64,000 nt of DNA from Thiodiazotropha sp040507245 (GTDB lineage Bacteria > Pseudomonadota > Gammaproteobacteria > Chromatiales > Chromatiaceae), in NCBI GenBank assembly GCA_040507245.1, contig JBEVVH010000002.1:1-64000 (forward strand). The letters run 5' to 3'. The notes beneath the pieces were generated by a model. That model had not been told where the DNA came from. It searched no databases and saw nothing but the letters and a program-made list of their open reading frames with translations. Position 1 is the stretch's first letter. Every line of letters starts with the position of its first letter. Positions 34,362 to 43,038 of the stretch are shown in pieces. Made by a program: the position numbers and the translations under genes.

Positions 34362-34625
34362 ATGACTCAACAGAATCCAAAAACAACCCGGGTGGTTATC
34401 TACACGACCCTGAAGTGCCCCCACTGTCTGCACCTGAAACGCTGGCTGAAAAAGAACAACGTGCCGTTTCTCGACTTCAATGTCGCCAATCCCGGTAAGA
34501 TTCAGAAAAAATTCTTCGAGATTGGTGGGCGGACTGTTCCCCTGATCGTGGTCGGAGACCAGTCATTCGAAGGCTTCAACCCGAATCAGCTGAAAAACGT
34601 CTTGGAACTGGAAGGCTTGATGTAG
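34362..34625 (+). CDS. Glutaredoxin family protein
   Basis: An 87-residue thioredoxin-fold redox protein with active site C19-PH-C22 (LKCPHCLHLK), the TVPLIVVG cis-proline loop and GFNPNQL near the end. It resembles small glutaredoxins/NrdH-like proteins that reduce disulfides in the cytoplasm. ATG 34362 is used; the frame also opens at GTG 34332 but that adds only an unmatched stretch. Confidence 0.87.
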   Translation: MTQQNPKTTRVVIYTTLKCPHCLHLKRWLKKNNVPFLDFNVANPGKIQKKFFEIGGRTVPLIVVGDQSFEGFNPNQLKNVLELEGLM

Positions 34626-34782
34626 CCCCGGTTTTCCCGCTCGCTCAAATCTCACACCATGCCTTGGTCCTGACGACAGGACTCTAAACATCTGTGTATC
34701 CCGCAAGCCTGTCACAACACAGGAGAATCTATGCGAGGGGGATATGGATATCAGGTAGTGGTTCGAGATGAGGGGTGAGAGC

Positions 34783-34804
34783 GCCCCCCGGGGACCCGGG
34801 GGGC
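34783..34804. repeat. GC-rich hairpin downstream of fba
   Basis: GCCCCCCGGG (34783-34792) and its exact reverse complement CCCGGGGGGC (34795-34804) are separated by two bases. It lies 15 nt after the fba stop on the minus strand with no U-tract, so it may protect the transcript end. Confidence 0.6.
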
Positions 34805-34819
34805 TGGACTACAAAGCGA

Positions 34820-35884
34820 TCAGTTGACCTTCGGGTTCAACTCGCCGCTTTCGTAACGTTTCTGCATGTTCTCCAGGGAGATCGGGGTGATCTTGTCCGC
34901 CATGCCCGCAGAGCCGAAAGCCTCGTAACGAGCCTTACAGATCTCCGCCATAGCCTTGGTGGCTTCCTTGAGGAACTTGCGGGGATCGAAGTTGGACTTG
35001 TTGTCATTGAGGTGCTTGCGGATGGAACCGGTGGATGCCATGCGCAGGTCGGTATCGATGTTGACCTTACGCACACCGTGCTTGATGCCCTCGACGATCT
35101 CTTCCACCGGCACACCGTAGGTTTCACCCATATCACCACCGTACTGGTTGATGATCGCCAGCCAGTCCTGAGGAACCGAAGAGGAACCGTGCATGACCAG
35201 GTGGGTGTTGGGAATACGTGCATGGATCTCTTTGACCCGCTCGATGGCCAGGATGTCACCGGTCGGCGGACGGGTGAACTTGTAGGCGCCATGGGAGGTA
35301 CCGATAGCGATGGCCAGCGCGTCCACGCCGGTCTTCTTGACGAAGTCAGCGGCTTCATCGGGATCGGTCAGCAGCTGGCTGTGGTCGAGGGTGCCTTCGG
35401 CACCAACGCCATCCTCTTCACCGGCCTGACCGGTCTCCAGGGAACCCAGGCAGCCCAGTTCGCCTTCCACGGAGACACCGCCCGCGTGGGCCATCTCCAC
35501 CACCTTGGCAGTGGTTTCGACGTTGTAATCATAGGAGGACGGGGTCTTGCCGTCGGTCATCAGGGAGCCGTCCATCATGACCGAGGAGAAACCGGACTGG
35601 ATGGAACGCAGACATACCCCCGGGGAGGTGCCGTGATCCTGATGCATACAGACCGGAATGTGCGGATACATTTCGGTGGCCGCGATGATCAGATGACGCA
35701 GGAAGGGTTCACCTGCATAGGAGCGCGCACCCGCGGAACCCTGCAGAATGACCGGACTGTTGACGGCATCCGCTGCCTGCATGATGGCATGCACCTGCTC
35801 CATGTTGTTGACATTGAACGCCGGCAGACCGTAGCCGTGTTCAGCGGCATGATCGAGAAGTTGGCGCAGGGAAATCAGAGCCAT
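34820..35884 (-). CDS. fba: Fructose-bisphosphate aldolase class II, Calvin-cycle type
   Basis: Zinc aldolase joining dihydroxyacetone phosphate with glyceraldehyde-3-phosphate, and with erythrose-4-phosphate to sedoheptulose bisphosphate in the Calvin cycle. Metal and catalytic residues are in CMHQDHGTSP (D83, H84); the VEGELGCLGSLETG loop and the IGTSHGAYKF and NIDTDLRMA motifs are typical of the CbbA-type subgroup. The length of 354 agrees. It is the last gene of the tkt-gap-pgk-pyk-fba cluster, which supports a role in autotrophic CO2 fixation. Confidence 0.95.
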   Translation of the reverse strand: MALISLRQLLDHAAEHGYGLPAFNVNNMEQVHAIMQAADAVNSPVILQGSAGARSYAGEPFLRHLIIAATEMYPHIPVCMHQDHGTSPGVCLRSIQSGFSSVMMDGSLMTDGKTPSSYDYNVETTAKVVEMAHAGGVSVEGELGCLGSLETGQAGEEDGVGAEGTLDHSQLLTDPDEAADFVKKTGVDALAIAIGTSHGAYKFTRPPTGDILAIERVKEIHARIPNTHLVMHGSSSVPQDWLAIINQYGGDMGETYGVPVEEIVEGIKHGVRKVNIDTDLRMASTGSIRKHLNDNKSNFDPRKFLKEATKAMAEICKARYEAFGSAGMADKITPISLENMQKRYESGELNPKVN

Positions 35885-35977
35885 GATAGCCTCCTTGGAT
35901 TAAGGTTTACTTGTTTCTACTGTCAGATGTCGCATTGAACTCCGCACCCGTAATGCGGGTCGTTCAGCGCCACACCA

Positions 35978-37429
35978 CTAATCGTATTTGCCGGCGAGCA
36001 CATGCTCACCAACGCGCATGATCTTCATAATGTTGGTTTGACCCTCCACACCGGAGCGGTCACCCTTGGTGATGATCACAAGATCGTTCTCTCTCACCTC
36101 GCCCCGGCGCAGCAGTTCGTCGATGACCTCTTCGTTGACCTGATCCACATCGGTACTGGCCACATCGAAGCTTACCGGATAGACGCCCCGGTAAAGTGTC
36201 ACCTTACGACGGGTGCGCACGTGTCGGGTCAAGGCATAGATTGGAATCCCGGAACTGATTCGGGACATCCATTTCACAGTGGAGCCGGACTCGGTGAGTG
36301 CCGCAATTGCCTTGACTCCGAGATGATTGGCGGTATACATCGCCGCCATGGCGACCGCCTCGTCCACCCGGCCGAATACACTGTCAAGCCGGTGATGGGA
36401 ACGTCGTGCGGTCTGGTGTTTTTCCGCCTCGACACAAACCCGATCCATGGCCATGACCACCTTGTGGGGATACTTGCCGACTGAGGTCTCAGCGGAGAGC
36501 ATCACCGCATCGGTGCCATCCAGCACGGCATTGGCCACATCGAACACCTCGGCCCGGGTCGGGATCGGGCTTTCGATCATCGACTGCATCATCTGGGTCG
36601 CGGTGATCACCACAGAGTTCAACTCACGGGCGGTTTTGATGATCTCTTTCTGTACCGCCGGTAATTCCGCGTCGCCGATTTCCACACCCAGGTCACCCCG
36701 GGCGACCATTATGGCATCCGAAGCCTGGATAATGTCCGCAAGACAATCAAGGGCTTCGGCCCGCTCGATCTTGGCGATCAGGCCACCGCTGCCTCCCGCC
36801 TCTTCCAGCAGGCGGCGCGCCTCATGAATATCCTCTCCGTTACGCACGAATGAGACCGCCAGATAGTCCGCATCGATCTCAGCCGCGAAGCGGATATCAT
36901 CACGATCCTTGTCGGTCAGAGCCGGTGCAGACAGACCACCGCCCTGTTTGTTGATGCCCTTGTTGTTGGACAGCTTACCGCCCACCACGACCTTGCAGCG
37001 AACCTCGGAACCCTCCACCTCCGATACCCAGAGTTCGACGGCACCGTCATCCAGCAACAGGGTGTCACCCCGGGTCACATCGTTGATCAGTTCCGGATAG
37101 GTCAGCCCGACACGCTCCTGATCACCCGCTTCCAGGGGACATTCGGCGTCGAGGATGAACTGACTGTTCTCCTCCAGTTCCACGAACTTCGATTTGAAGC
37201 GACCGATGCGGATCTTGGGGCCCTGCAGGTCGCAAAGAACACCGATCTGCCGGCCGCAGGCTCGGGCCCGGTTTCGAATTCGCTCTGCGCGATTCCGGTG
37301 GGATTCATGAGCGTCATGGGAGAGGTTGAGGCGGACGATGTCCACTCCGGCGTGAATGAGTTTGTCCAGGACCTTTGGATCATCCGTTGCCGGTCCCAGG
37401 GTTGCAACTATTTTGGTTCGTCTTGGCAT
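35978..37429 (-). CDS. pyk: Pyruvate kinase
   Basis: Converts phosphoenolpyruvate and ADP to pyruvate and ATP. MPRRTKIVATLGPATDDP, the MVARGDLGVEIG active-site segment and the ITATQMMQSMIESPIPTRAEV signature are all visible. The frame runs upstream to 37720, but ATG 37429 is the start that matches the family and gives 483 residues. It sits between pgk (79 nt upstream) and fba. Confidence 0.96.
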   Translation of the reverse strand: MPRRTKIVATLGPATDDPKVLDKLIHAGVDIVRLNLSHDAHESHRNRAERIRNRARACGRQIGVLCDLQGPKIRIGRFKSKFVELEENSQFILDAECPLEAGDQERVGLTYPELINDVTRGDTLLLDDGAVELWVSEVEGSEVRCKVVVGGKLSNNKGINKQGGGLSAPALTDKDRDDIRFAAEIDADYLAVSFVRNGEDIHEARRLLEEAGGSGGLIAKIERAEALDCLADIIQASDAIMVARGDLGVEIGDAELPAVQKEIIKTARELNSVVITATQMMQSMIESPIPTRAEVFDVANAVLDGTDAVMLSAETSVGKYPHKVVMAMDRVCVEAEKHQTARRSHHRLDSVFGRVDEAVAMAAMYTANHLGVKAIAALTESGSTVKWMSRISSGIPIYALTRHVRTRRKVTLYRGVYPVSFDVASTDVDQVNEEVIDELLRRGEVRENDLVIITKGDRSGVEGQTNIMKIMRVGEHVLAGKYD

Positions 37430-37508
37430 ACCATTCCAGCTACATGCTTGCTGCATGATTGATTCGGCCGGACCCCTGTCCGGCCATTCATCTGCGACGT
37501 TCTGACTG

Positions 37509-38690
37509 TTACTTTTTCGCACAGGCTTCCAGCATGGCCACCGCCGGGAGGGTCTTGCCTTCCAGATACTCCAGGAACGCACCGCCTGCAGTGGAGATGT
37601 AGGAAACCTTGTCGTAGATATCGTATTTCTGAATCGCGGCGATGGTGTCACCACCACCCGCCAGAGAGAAACCCGGGGAGTTGGCGATCGCCATGGAGAC
37701 GGTTTTGGTGCCTTCGCCAAACTGATCGAACTCGAACACGCCTACCGGGCCGTTCCACACGATGGTGCCGGCATTGGCGATGATATCGGCCAGTTCCTTG
37801 GCACTGTCGGGACCGATATCGAAGATCATTTCGTCATCGGCCACATCGTCGGCGCTCTTCAGCACCGCGGGCTCATTCTCGTCAAACTGTTTACCAACCA
37901 CCACGTCGGTGGCGATCGGTATGATCGCACCACGCTCTTTCATCTTTTCGAGCAGCGCCTGGGCGGTGGGCACCAGATCATCCTCGCACAGGGATTTGCC
38001 CACATTCTTGCCGACCGCCTTGAGGAAGGTGTTGGCGATACCGCCACCGACCACCAGCTGGTCAACCTTTTCGGAAAGCGCTTCCAGTACGGTCAGTTTG
38101 GTGGAAACCTTGGAACCACCGACGATGGCCACCATCGGGCGTGCCGGGTTGGCCAGGGCGCGGGCAAGGTTGTCCAGCTCATCGGCAAGCAGCAGACCGG
38201 CGCAGGCGACCGGGGCAAACTTGCCGGCACCGTGGGTGGAGGCCTGGGCACGGTGAGCGGTACCGAATGCATCCATCACGAACACATCGCAGAGTGCCGC
38301 ATACTTCTTCGCCAATTCTTCGTTGTCTTTCTTCTCACCGGCATTGAAGCGCACGTTTTCGAGCAGCACCACTTCACCGTCAGCCACTTCGAAGCCGCCG
38401 TCCAGGTAGTCCTTGATCAGGCGTACGGTCTTGCCCATTTTCGCGGACATGTCATCCGCGATCGGCGCCATGGAGTTCTCTTCCGAATAGACACCCTCTT
38501 CCGGACGTCCCCGATGTGACATCACCATGACCTTGGCACCGGATTTCGCACAATGCTCGATGGTCGGCATGGAAGCGGTGATGCGGGCATCCGAGGTCAC
38601 CTTGCCGTCTTTGACAGGTACATTCAGATCCGCGCGGATCAATACGCGCTTACCGGCAAGATCAAGATCAGTCAGCTTGATGAAGGACAT
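37509..38690 (-). CDS. pgk: Phosphoglycerate kinase
   Basis: Moves phosphate between 1,3-bisphosphoglycerate and ADP, or forms bisphosphoglycerate from ATP in the Calvin cycle. KRVLIRADLNVPVKDG at the N-terminus, the MSHRGRP motif, the GGSKVSTKL nucleotide region and AGGGDTIAAI are present; 393 residues is usual. A Shine-Dalgarno CAGGAG precedes the ATG. An AT-rich repeat and a 32-bp palindrome separate it from gap. Confidence 0.97.
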   Translation of the reverse strand: MSFIKLTDLDLAGKRVLIRADLNVPVKDGKVTSDARITASMPTIEHCAKSGAKVMVMSHRGRPEEGVYSEENSMAPIADDMSAKMGKTVRLIKDYLDGGFEVADGEVVLLENVRFNAGEKKDNEELAKKYAALCDVFVMDAFGTAHRAQASTHGAGKFAPVACAGLLLADELDNLARALANPARPMVAIVGGSKVSTKLTVLEALSEKVDQLVVGGGIANTFLKAVGKNVGKSLCEDDLVPTAQALLEKMKERGAIIPIATDVVVGKQFDENEPAVLKSADDVADDEMIFDIGPDSAKELADIIANAGTIVWNGPVGVFEFDQFGEGTKTVSMAIANSPGFSLAGGGDTIAAIQKYDIYDKVSYISTAGGAFLEYLEGKTLPAVAMLEACAKK

Positions 38691-38713
38691 AACAGACTCC
38701 TGCGTCGATTCTA

Positions 38714-38790
38714 ATTTCGAACTGTGAATTTTGAATTATGAGTTCTGGTCTTTGTGATGACAGGTCGATTCATCCACAACCCATAATTCA
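38714..38790. repeat. AT-rich inverted repeat between gap and pgk
   Basis: Inverted arms built on TTGAATTATG lie on either side of a short spacer, with TGAATTTTGAATTATGAG on the left and its approximate reverse complement on the right. The arm motif recurs downstream of metK and metF. Confidence 0.5.
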
Positions 38791-38807
38791 AGACTCATCC
38801 GGACAGC

Positions 38808-38839
38808 GCCGCGAAACGGGCATATGCCCGTTTCGCGGC
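38808..38839. repeat. 32-bp perfect palindrome downstream of gap
   Basis: GCCGCGAAACGGGCAT (38808-38823) is followed directly by its exact reverse complement, ending 7 nt from the gap stop codon. As RNA it forms a very stable hairpin between gap and pgk. There is no U-tract, so differential stability or partial termination between the two cistrons is more likely than full termination. Confidence 0.75.
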
Positions 38840-38846
38840 TGACTGA

Positions 38847-39848
38847 TTACTTGGCGACGTGTTCCACCATGCGCAGCATGTTGCAGGTGTAGCCGTACTC
38901 GTTGTCGTACCAGGAGACCACCTTGACGAAGGTGTCATCCAGGGCGATACCCGCACCGGCGTCGAAGATGGACGGGGTGGAGCGACCGCGGAAATCGGTG
39001 GAAACCACCTTGTCCTCGGTGTAGGCCAGCACGCCGGACAGATCGCCGGACTCGGAAGCGGCCTTCATGGCGGCGCAGATGTCGTCATAGCTGGCGCCTT
39101 TGTTCAGTTCCACGGTCAGGTCGACCACAGAGACGTCGGAGGTGGGCACACGGAAGGCCATACCGGTCAGCTTGCCGTTCAGTTCAGGCAACACCTTGCC
39201 TACAGCCTTGGCGGCACCGGTGGAGGACGGGATGATGTTCTCCAGGATACCGCGGCCACCGCGCCAATCCTTCTGGGAAGGACCGTCGACGGTCTTCTGG
39301 GTAGCAGTCGCAGCATGCACGGTGGACATCAGACCACGCTTGATGCCCCAGTTGTCATTCAGCACTTTGGCCACAGGAGCCAGACAGTTGGTGGTACAGG
39401 AAGCGGCGGAGACGATGGTCTGACCGGCGTAGTCATTGTGATTGACGCCGTAGACGAACATCGGGGTGGCGTCCTTGGAGGGCGCACTCTGCACGACTTT
39501 CTTGGCGCCGGCATCGATGTGCTTCTGACAGGTCTCTTCGGTGAGGAAGAAGCCGGTGCACTCGATGACCAGTTCAGCACCAATCTCGTCCCACTTCAGG
39601 TTGGCCGGATCGCGCTCGGCGGTAAGACGGATCTTCTTGCCGTTGACCACCATGTTGCTGCCTTCCACGGAGATGCTGCCCGGGAAGTTACCGTGTACGG
39701 AATCATATTGCAGCATGTAGGCCAGGTAGTCGGGTTCCAGCAGATCGTTGATGCCGACGACTTCGATGTTGGGGAAGTCTTTCGCGATGGCACGGAACGC
39801 CATACGGCCGATGCGGCCAAAACCATTGATACCTACTTTGATAGTCAT
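38847..39848 (-). CDS. gap: Glyceraldehyde-3-phosphate dehydrogenase, type I
   Basis: Phosphorylating dehydrogenase linking glyceraldehyde-3-phosphate and 1,3-bisphosphoglycerate. NAD(P) binding GINGFGRIGRMAFRA at the N-terminus, the catalytic Cys in SAASCTTNC (C151) and VSWYDNEYGYTCN at the C-terminus are clear; 333 residues. The cofactor preference (NADH or NADPH) was not decided. It is second in the tkt-gap-pgk-pyk-fba cluster. Confidence 0.97.
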   Translation of the reverse strand: MTIKVGINGFGRIGRMAFRAIAKDFPNIEVVGINDLLEPDYLAYMLQYDSVHGNFPGSISVEGSNMVVNGKKIRLTAERDPANLKWDEIGAELVIECTGFFLTEETCQKHIDAGAKKVVQSAPSKDATPMFVYGVNHNDYAGQTIVSAASCTTNCLAPVAKVLNDNWGIKRGLMSTVHAATATQKTVDGPSQKDWRGGRGILENIIPSSTGAAKAVGKVLPELNGKLTGMAFRVPTSDVSVVDLTVELNKGASYDDICAAMKAASESGDLSGVLAYTEDKVVSTDFRGRSTPSIFDAGAGIALDDTFVKVVSWYDNEYGYTCNMLRMVEHVAK

Positions 39849-39923
39849 ATCGATTCTCCGTTAAACGTATATAGAGTTGTATTCGTCATGGGGCGGGGTG
39901 CAATCAGCACCCCGCGGGTAGTC

Positions 39924-41912
39924 TCAGGCACTCACTTCGTTGATCGCAGCGAGGACATTCTCCGCAGTGAAGCCGAACTCCTTGAACAGTTGACCGGCAG
40001 GCGCCGACTCGCCGAAACGGTTGATACCCACAACCTTGCCGTTGAGCCCGACGTACTTGTACCAGCCATCGGTGACTGCAGCTTCCACCGCCACGCGGGC
40101 GGTCACAGAGGAAGGCAGCACGGCTTCGCGGTAGGCGGCATCCTGCTCGTCGAAACGCTTGCTGTTGGGCATGGAAACCACGCGCACCTTCTTGCCGGAA
40201 TCGGCTGCGGCCTTGACTGCAATTTCGACCTCGGAACCGGTCGCGATCACGATCGCGTCCGGAGTGCCGTCACAATCGACCAGCACGTAACCACCCTTGG
40301 CGATATCGGCAATCTGCGCATCGCTACGGGCCTGGTGGGCCAGGTTCTGGCGGGAGAAGATCAGGCAGGTGGGCCCTTCCTTCTTGTCGACCGCAGCTTT
40401 CCAGGACACGGCGGTTTCAACCGAGTCACAGGGACGCCAGACGTCCATGTTGGGAATCATGCGCAGGGTCGGGATCTGCTCGATCGGCTGATGGGTCGGT
40501 CCGTCCTCGCCCAGACCGATGGAGTCATGGGTGTAGACAAAGATCGAACGCAGCTTCATCAGGGCGGCCATGCGCAGGGCGTTGCGGGCATATTCCGAGA
40601 ACATCAGGAAGGTGCCGCCGTAAGGAATGAAGCCCCCGTGCAGCGCCACGCCGTTCATGATCGCGGACATGCCGAATTCACGCACACCGTAGGAGATGTA
40701 GTTGCCGCCGGTCTCACCTTCAGTGATCGATTTCGATCCGGACCAGGCAGTGAGATTGGACGGGGTCAGATCCGCCGAACCACCCAGGAAATCGGGCAGC
40801 AGGGGTCCAAAACCGTTCAGGGTGTTCTGCGAAGCCTTGCGGGTAGCGGGGGATTCCGCCTTGGCATTGACCTCAGAGATGAACTGGGCGGCACCGGTCT
40901 CCCAATCGGCGGGCAGATCACCGGCCATGCGGCGTTTGAATTCCGCAGCCAGTTCCGGGTGAGCCGCTTCATAGGCGCTGAACTTCTCATTCCAGGCGGA
41001 CTCGGCGGCAGCTCCGGAATCCTTGGCATCCCAACCCTGGTAGATGGTTTCAGGAATCACGAAAGGCTCATAGGTCCAACCCAGCTGCTCGCGGGTCGCA
41101 GCAATCTCATCGGCACCCAGCGGAGCACCGTGACAGTCGTGACTGCCGGCCAGATTGGGCGAACCAAAACCGATGGTGGTCTTGCAGCAGATCAGGCTGG
41201 GCTTGCTGCCTTCAGCCTGGGCGGCCTTGATGGCCTGGTCGATGGCGTCCGCATCGTGGCCGTCCACGTTGCGTACCACATGCCAGCCGTAGGCCTCGAA
41301 GCGGGCCGGAGTGTCGTCGGTGAACCAGTGTTCGGTTTCGCCGTCGATACTGATGCCGTTGTCATCCCAGAAGGCGATCAACTTGCCCAGACCGAGGGTG
41401 CCCGCCAGGGAACAGGACTCGTGGGAGATACCTTCCATCATGCAGCCGTCACCGAGGAACACATAGGTGTTGTGATCCACGATCTCGTGACCAGGACGGT
41501 TGAACTGGGCGGCCAGGGTCTTTTCGGCGAGGGCCATGCCCACTGCGTTGGTGATGCCCTGTCCCAGGGGACCGGTGGTGGTCTCGACGCCGGGTGCGTA
41601 GCCGTACTCCGGATGCCCCGGAGTCTTGGAATGCAGCTGACGGAAGTTTTTCAGATCTTCCATGCTCAGGTCATATCCGGTGAGATGCAGCAGGGAATAG
41701 ATCAGCATCGAACCGTGGCCATTGGAAAGAACAAAGCGGTCGCGATCAGCCCATTCCGGATTCACCGGATTGTGTTTCATGTGGCTGTTCCAAAGCACCT
41801 CTGCGATATCGGCCATACCCATGGGCGCGCCCGGGTGACCTGAATTGGCTTTTTGCACCGCATCCATACTCAGGGCACGAATGGCATTGGCGAGTTCTCT
41901 GCGTGAGGACAT
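39924..41912 (-). CDS. tkt: Transketolase
   Basis: Thiamine-diphosphate enzyme moving two-carbon units in the pentose phosphate and Calvin cycles. The ThDP motif GDGCMMEGISHE, the substrate-binding N-terminal AIRALSMDAVQKANSGHPGAPMG and YTHDSIGLGEDGPTHQPIEQ are all present; 662 residues is standard. A strong AGGAGGGG Shine-Dalgarno precedes the ATG. It is first in the central-carbon cluster; the 290-bp upstream region holds no gene and presumably the cluster promoter. Confidence 0.97.
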   Translation of the reverse strand: MSSRRELANAIRALSMDAVQKANSGHPGAPMGMADIAEVLWNSHMKHNPVNPEWADRDRFVLSNGHGSMLIYSLLHLTGYDLSMEDLKNFRQLHSKTPGHPEYGYAPGVETTTGPLGQGITNAVGMALAEKTLAAQFNRPGHEIVDHNTYVFLGDGCMMEGISHESCSLAGTLGLGKLIAFWDDNGISIDGETEHWFTDDTPARFEAYGWHVVRNVDGHDADAIDQAIKAAQAEGSKPSLICCKTTIGFGSPNLAGSHDCHGAPLGADEIAATREQLGWTYEPFVIPETIYQGWDAKDSGAAAESAWNEKFSAYEAAHPELAAEFKRRMAGDLPADWETGAAQFISEVNAKAESPATRKASQNTLNGFGPLLPDFLGGSADLTPSNLTAWSGSKSITEGETGGNYISYGVREFGMSAIMNGVALHGGFIPYGGTFLMFSEYARNALRMAALMKLRSIFVYTHDSIGLGEDGPTHQPIEQIPTLRMIPNMDVWRPCDSVETAVSWKAAVDKKEGPTCLIFSRQNLAHQARSDAQIADIAKGGYVLVDCDGTPDAIVIATGSEVEIAVKAAADSGKKVRVVSMPNSKRFDEQDAAYREAVLPSSVTARVAVEAAVTDGWYKYVGLNGKVVGINRFGESAPAGQLFKEFGFTAENVLAAINEVSA

Positions 41913-42203
41913 TGACCCCTCCTAGATTATTTGAAGCTTGGTTATCTATTTAAAAACTGTGGGATGATGTTTCGAGCGGTATCCCGCCCGATCAAGTTGC
42001 AGCAATCACCCCTTGCTGCGTGCGTCCGTAATGCCCCTTGTGCCGTTCTGCGTCATGGTCTGTTGCGGACGAATGTGTAAGGCCCCCATGGGCAAAGGTC
42101 CGCCATTCTGACCCAAGCGACAAGCCCAGGGCAAGGCAGTGTACTTTACAGGCCGATAAGCTGGCTTGATGGGACATCCGAAAAGCCACTTATTACAAAA
42201 ATA

Positions 42204-42770
42204 TCAATCAGTTGAATCACTCCGCCACTTAATGGAGCAGCCCATGCTGGGGATCTGATCCCGTGGTCCCCGGGCGGTTTCCGCGATCTGTTTCATGGCC
42301 TCGAACAGATCACGACGCACCTTGGGATCCGCCGCCTCTTTGCGACTCTCATCCAAACGCCCCCGGTACTGGAGCTCCAAATCTGCGTTGTAGCCGAAAA
42401 AATCGGGCGTGCAGACGGCACCATAGGCTTTCGCAACTTCCTGACTTTCATCAAAAAGATAAGGGAAGGGAAAGTGCATTTCCTGCGCAATGCGACGCAT
42501 GTTGTCGAATGAATCCTCGGCATACTCCGCCGGGTCGTTGGACATGATCGCGACTGAATTGACACCCAGGTCCCGCAGCTCTCTTGTATCCCGGACAATG
42601 CGATCGATCACGGCCTTGACGTAGGGACAGTGATTGCAGATGAACATGACCAGCAATCCCTTTTCACCGGCGCATTCCCGCAGTGACCAGGTCCTGCCAT
42701 CCACACCGGGGAGTTCGAAGTCCGGTGCAGCGACACCAAAATCGCAAATGGGGGTCTGCAGTGAAACCAT
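42204..42770 (-). CDS. Thioredoxin-fold peroxiredoxin-like protein
   Basis: A 188-residue protein of the AhpC/TSA-like thioredoxin family with FGVAAPDFELPGVDG near the N-terminus and the active-site motif C45-NH-C48 in FICNHCPYVKAV. Such proteins are common in proteobacteria and are thought to be cytoplasmic thiol oxidoreductases; their substrates are unknown. ATG 42770 was chosen over the in-frame 42785 to match the family start. It is divergent from metK. Confidence 0.85.
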   Translation of the reverse strand: MVSLQTPICDFGVAAPDFELPGVDGRTWSLRECAGEKGLLVMFICNHCPYVKAVIDRIVRDTRELRDLGVNSVAIMSNDPAEYAEDSFDNMRRIAQEMHFPFPYLFDESQEVAKAYGAVCTPDFFGYNADLELQYRGRLDESRKEAADPKVRRDLFEAMKQIAETARGPRDQIPSMGCSIKWRSDSTD

Positions 42771-42785
42771 TATTGTACCATTCAA

Positions 42786-43038
42786 TACATTGAATTGAGT
42801 CGGGGTGGGGCATTATGCAAAAAGCCGGCTTATGTGTAAAATCCGTTTTTTGTCCGGATTCGGACATCCCCCCACGATTCCAAACCGGTTCCGGGCTCGG
42901 AGTTCCGCCACCGGGGCCCCCAATGGCGTCATGCGCAGTCCTCAGCGAGGCTCACCAGGACCAGGGACAGCAGGGGGTGGCAGGGCGAACCCGGTCCACC
43001 AGCAGGACATCGTACTAATAGATCAGTTGCAACGAACC
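42786..43038 (+). other. Long GC-rich leader of metK
   Basis: About 250 nt between the divergent starts. It contains a GTCCG/CGGAC hairpin (42852-42865) and several GC-rich possible stems, for example GGACC near 42957 with GGTCC near 42993. I could not match it to a known SAM or SAH riboswitch. Confidence 0.4.

Noticed and set aside
37430..37720. 97-codon upstream extension of pyk
   Set aside because: It overlaps the pgk coding region in another frame and is not pyruvate kinase sequence.
38859..41843. 994-codon open frame on the plus strand
   Set aside because: It is antisense to gap and tkt, whose motifs are unmistakable, and the translation has no domain. Codon bias in GC-rich genes creates such mirror frames.
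42805..43038. 78-codon upstream extension of metK
   Set aside because: MetK family proteins start at MTKNYIFTSESVSEGH; the upstream codons look like untranslated leader.
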